A DNA stretch of 64,000 nt from assembly GCA_944548615.1 (NCBI GenBank), contig OX155973.1, positions 8,545,910 through 8,609,909 of the forward strand. The letters run 5' to 3'. Source of the stretch: Micropterix aruncella. Its lineage: Eukaryota > Arthropoda > Insecta > Lepidoptera > Micropterigidae. Position numbers and translations under genes: made by a program. How positions within the stretch are numbered: position 1 is the first letter of the stretch; every line of letters starts with the position of its first letter. This document shows, one piece after another, positions 62,481 to 64,000 of this stretch. The notes beneath the pieces are model-generated. The model was not told where the DNA came from. It worked only from the letters and a program-made list of their open reading frames with translations, and ran no database searches.

Positions 62481-63242
62481 GGTTATTAGATGTATTCCTT
62501 TAAACAGTTCATAGAAGAGGTCAATTGCAGTCGATTTAACCATATAATGCCTTATGCAAAAATGAAACATTCCTGAGATATTTACAATTTTAGTTTTTTT
62601 TTTTAAACAACTGACATCTTTCGTTAAAAAAAATATTTTAAAAAAACTACGCATTATTTTAATATTCTTTTATTGCTTTTGGGTTGGTGACATCCCAAAA
62701 AATAAATATTAGCTATGGAATGTACATTATTGAAGGTAATTTTGTCTTTATGCTCGAAAACATTTGAAAACTAATAAAAAAATGCGACATATTTACACAA
62801 AAATGCATATTTAAAACTAAAAGTCACATAACTATTTTCTGTGCATATTAGCTTAAAAACATCTGCATCTTATTAGCTTTCGAATGAAGTATTACAACCC
62901 CAAATCGACAATGGAATGACAAACATATGACCAAAACAATAGGTGTAGGTACAACCAAATGTTTAAGGGTTAAATATTGGAAGCACATCTTCTACAAACA
63001 AATTTTAAGTTTTAATGCTAAAATCATTATTTAAACAATTTCGAAACCTAATTTCTATTTAAACCCTTAAGTTTAACCATTACTATGAATAGAATATGTT
63101 ACACAATAAAATATTTTTGGCTTAAAGTTGGACAAATCTTACAATTTTTAGCATAAAGTTACAGTTTTAGCATAAAGTTAGAGAAATCTTACGATTTTAA
63201 CTTGTGGTGGGAGAAAAATAATGTTTTTTTTTCATTTATTTA
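62481..63242. other. Unassigned, probably non-coding part of the adjoining transposon
   Basis: AT-rich, with direct repeats of AGCATAAAGTTA.A and AAATCTTAC(A/G)ATTTTA at 63125-63205. It lies just 3' of the transposase frame and may be its terminal region. No AP-3 mu exon is found here. Confidence 0.4.
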
Positions 63243-64000
63243 CTACAGTTCATTTTCAAAATGACCACCTCTATTTCGCAAACATACACGCATTCTTTTA
63301 CGCAGCTCACTTTTGACTACATTAGTAGTCAAAGTGTTTCTTATTTGTTGAGCTGCATTCATTATGCGTCTTCTTAGCTCATTCACGGTGGGGACAGGAA
63401 ACCCATCACGGTAGACCAACGACTTCATGTGACCCCAGACATAAAAGTCCATGGGTGTTAAGTCAGGACTCCGTGCTGGCCAGGGTATCGGGCCGCCCCT
63501 GCCAATCCATCGATTGGGGAACTGCTCGTCGAGCCAAGCTCGTATGGGCTGCCTAAAGTGGCTGGATACCCATCGTGCTGGTATATCATATTATGCCTTG
63601 TTGCTATTGGCACATCTTCTAAAAGATCAAATAAAATAATTCTTAAAAATTCCTCGTAATGAACACCGTTTAAATTCTGGGGCAGAAAGTGAGGTCCAAT
63701 TAAATGATTATTAATAATTCCCATCCAAACATTGACAGAAAATCTTCTTTGTGAACCTTTAGGTCTCTTGAAGTGAGGATTTCCCACTGCTCTTTCTTCC
63801 CAATAATGTGCATTGTGATAATTTGTTATGCCGTCCTTGTCAAAATTGGACTCATCGGTCCATAAAATTTGTTTGAGAAAATTTGGGTTTTCCAGGTCAG
63901 CTTGTAGCAAGAATCTACAAAATTGTATCCTTCTCGGGGGATCTCCTTCGTCGATCGCTTGTACGGGTGTGTAATGGTATGGGTGAAGACCGGATTCATG
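63243..64000 (-). pseudogene. Tc1/mariner-superfamily transposase, 5' end beyond the window
   Basis: - strand from the edge: IDEGDPPRRIQFCRFLLQAD, PNFLKQILWTDESNFDKDG (first catalytic Asp), RRFSVNVWMGIINNHLIGPH, FLPQNLNG, MIYQHDGYPA (second Asp). Then a one-base loss at about 63570 shifts the frame, after which HFRQPIRAWLDEQFPNRWIG, WPARSPDLTPMDFYVWGHMK (third acidic residue) and SLVYRDGFPVPTVNELR read on to a TAG at 63243-63245. Common insect IS630/Tc1/mariner type. The single slip makes it a recent pseudogene or a sequencing error. Confidence 0.85.

Noticed and set aside
62005..64000. Next upstream exon of AP-3 mu
   Set aside because: Searched on the - strand for the expected preceding motif (FAEIQG-type) and a matching phase-0 donor; only LINE and transposase sequence was found.

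Overview
The window looks like one piece of an insect nuclear genome, most likely from a moth or butterfly (Lepidoptera). It is AT-rich, its genes have many short coding exons with GT-AG introns, and it is full of transposon relics. These include Helitrons starting TC and ending CTAG with the Lep1-like terminus CGGGTCAGCTAGT, jockey/CR1/RTE/R2-like LINE tails, mariner, hAT, pogo and TTAA-type elements. The species call is an inference from the repeats and gene style. There are no bacterial-style genes, CRISPR arrays, rRNAs or convincing tRNAs.

Two host genes can be built from the sequence. (1) A complete GMC-family FAD oxidoreductase (glucose dehydrogenase / ecdysone oxidase-like) lies on the + strand at 19679-48602. 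It has ten coding exons whose phases all match, giving 1929 nt and 642 aa: signal peptide, GxGxxG dinucleotide fold, both GMC signatures and the catalytic His. Its nine introns hold about 27 kb, mostly transposon debris. (2) The 3' half of an AP-3 adaptor mu-subunit gene (vertebrate AP3M1, Drosophila carmine) lies on the - strand at 55964-62004. Four exons encode the last ~213 residues, and the 5' exons lie beyond the right edge. The two genes point toward each other, about 7.4 kb apart. Nothing in the sequence links them functionally.

Layout: 1-19.5 kb is intergenic and made of repeats: an unclassified GC-rich family called RepA here, LINE fragments, a Helitron with a helicase tail, and two very long (AT)n arrays. 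19.7-48.6 kb is the GMC gene. Its introns contain a mariner foldback, other inverted repeats, two almost identical TTAA-flanked elements, a whole Lep1-like Helitron, hAT and many LINE pieces. 48.6-55.9 kb is intergenic, with an R2-like LINE, a pogo/Tigger element and a mariner relic. 56-62 kb is AP-3 mu, with LINE, RepA and hAT insertions in its introns. 62-64 kb holds LINE fragments and a broken Tc1/mariner-superfamily transposase that runs off the edge.

I found no clearly new multi-gene biological system. The most useful observations are the full reconstruction of the 29-kb GMC gene; the RepA family, which I cannot assign to a class; and several insertions dated or proven inside the window by target-site duplications or by empty-site copies of the same repeat. 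RepA, RepB, RepC and RepD are local names used only here.
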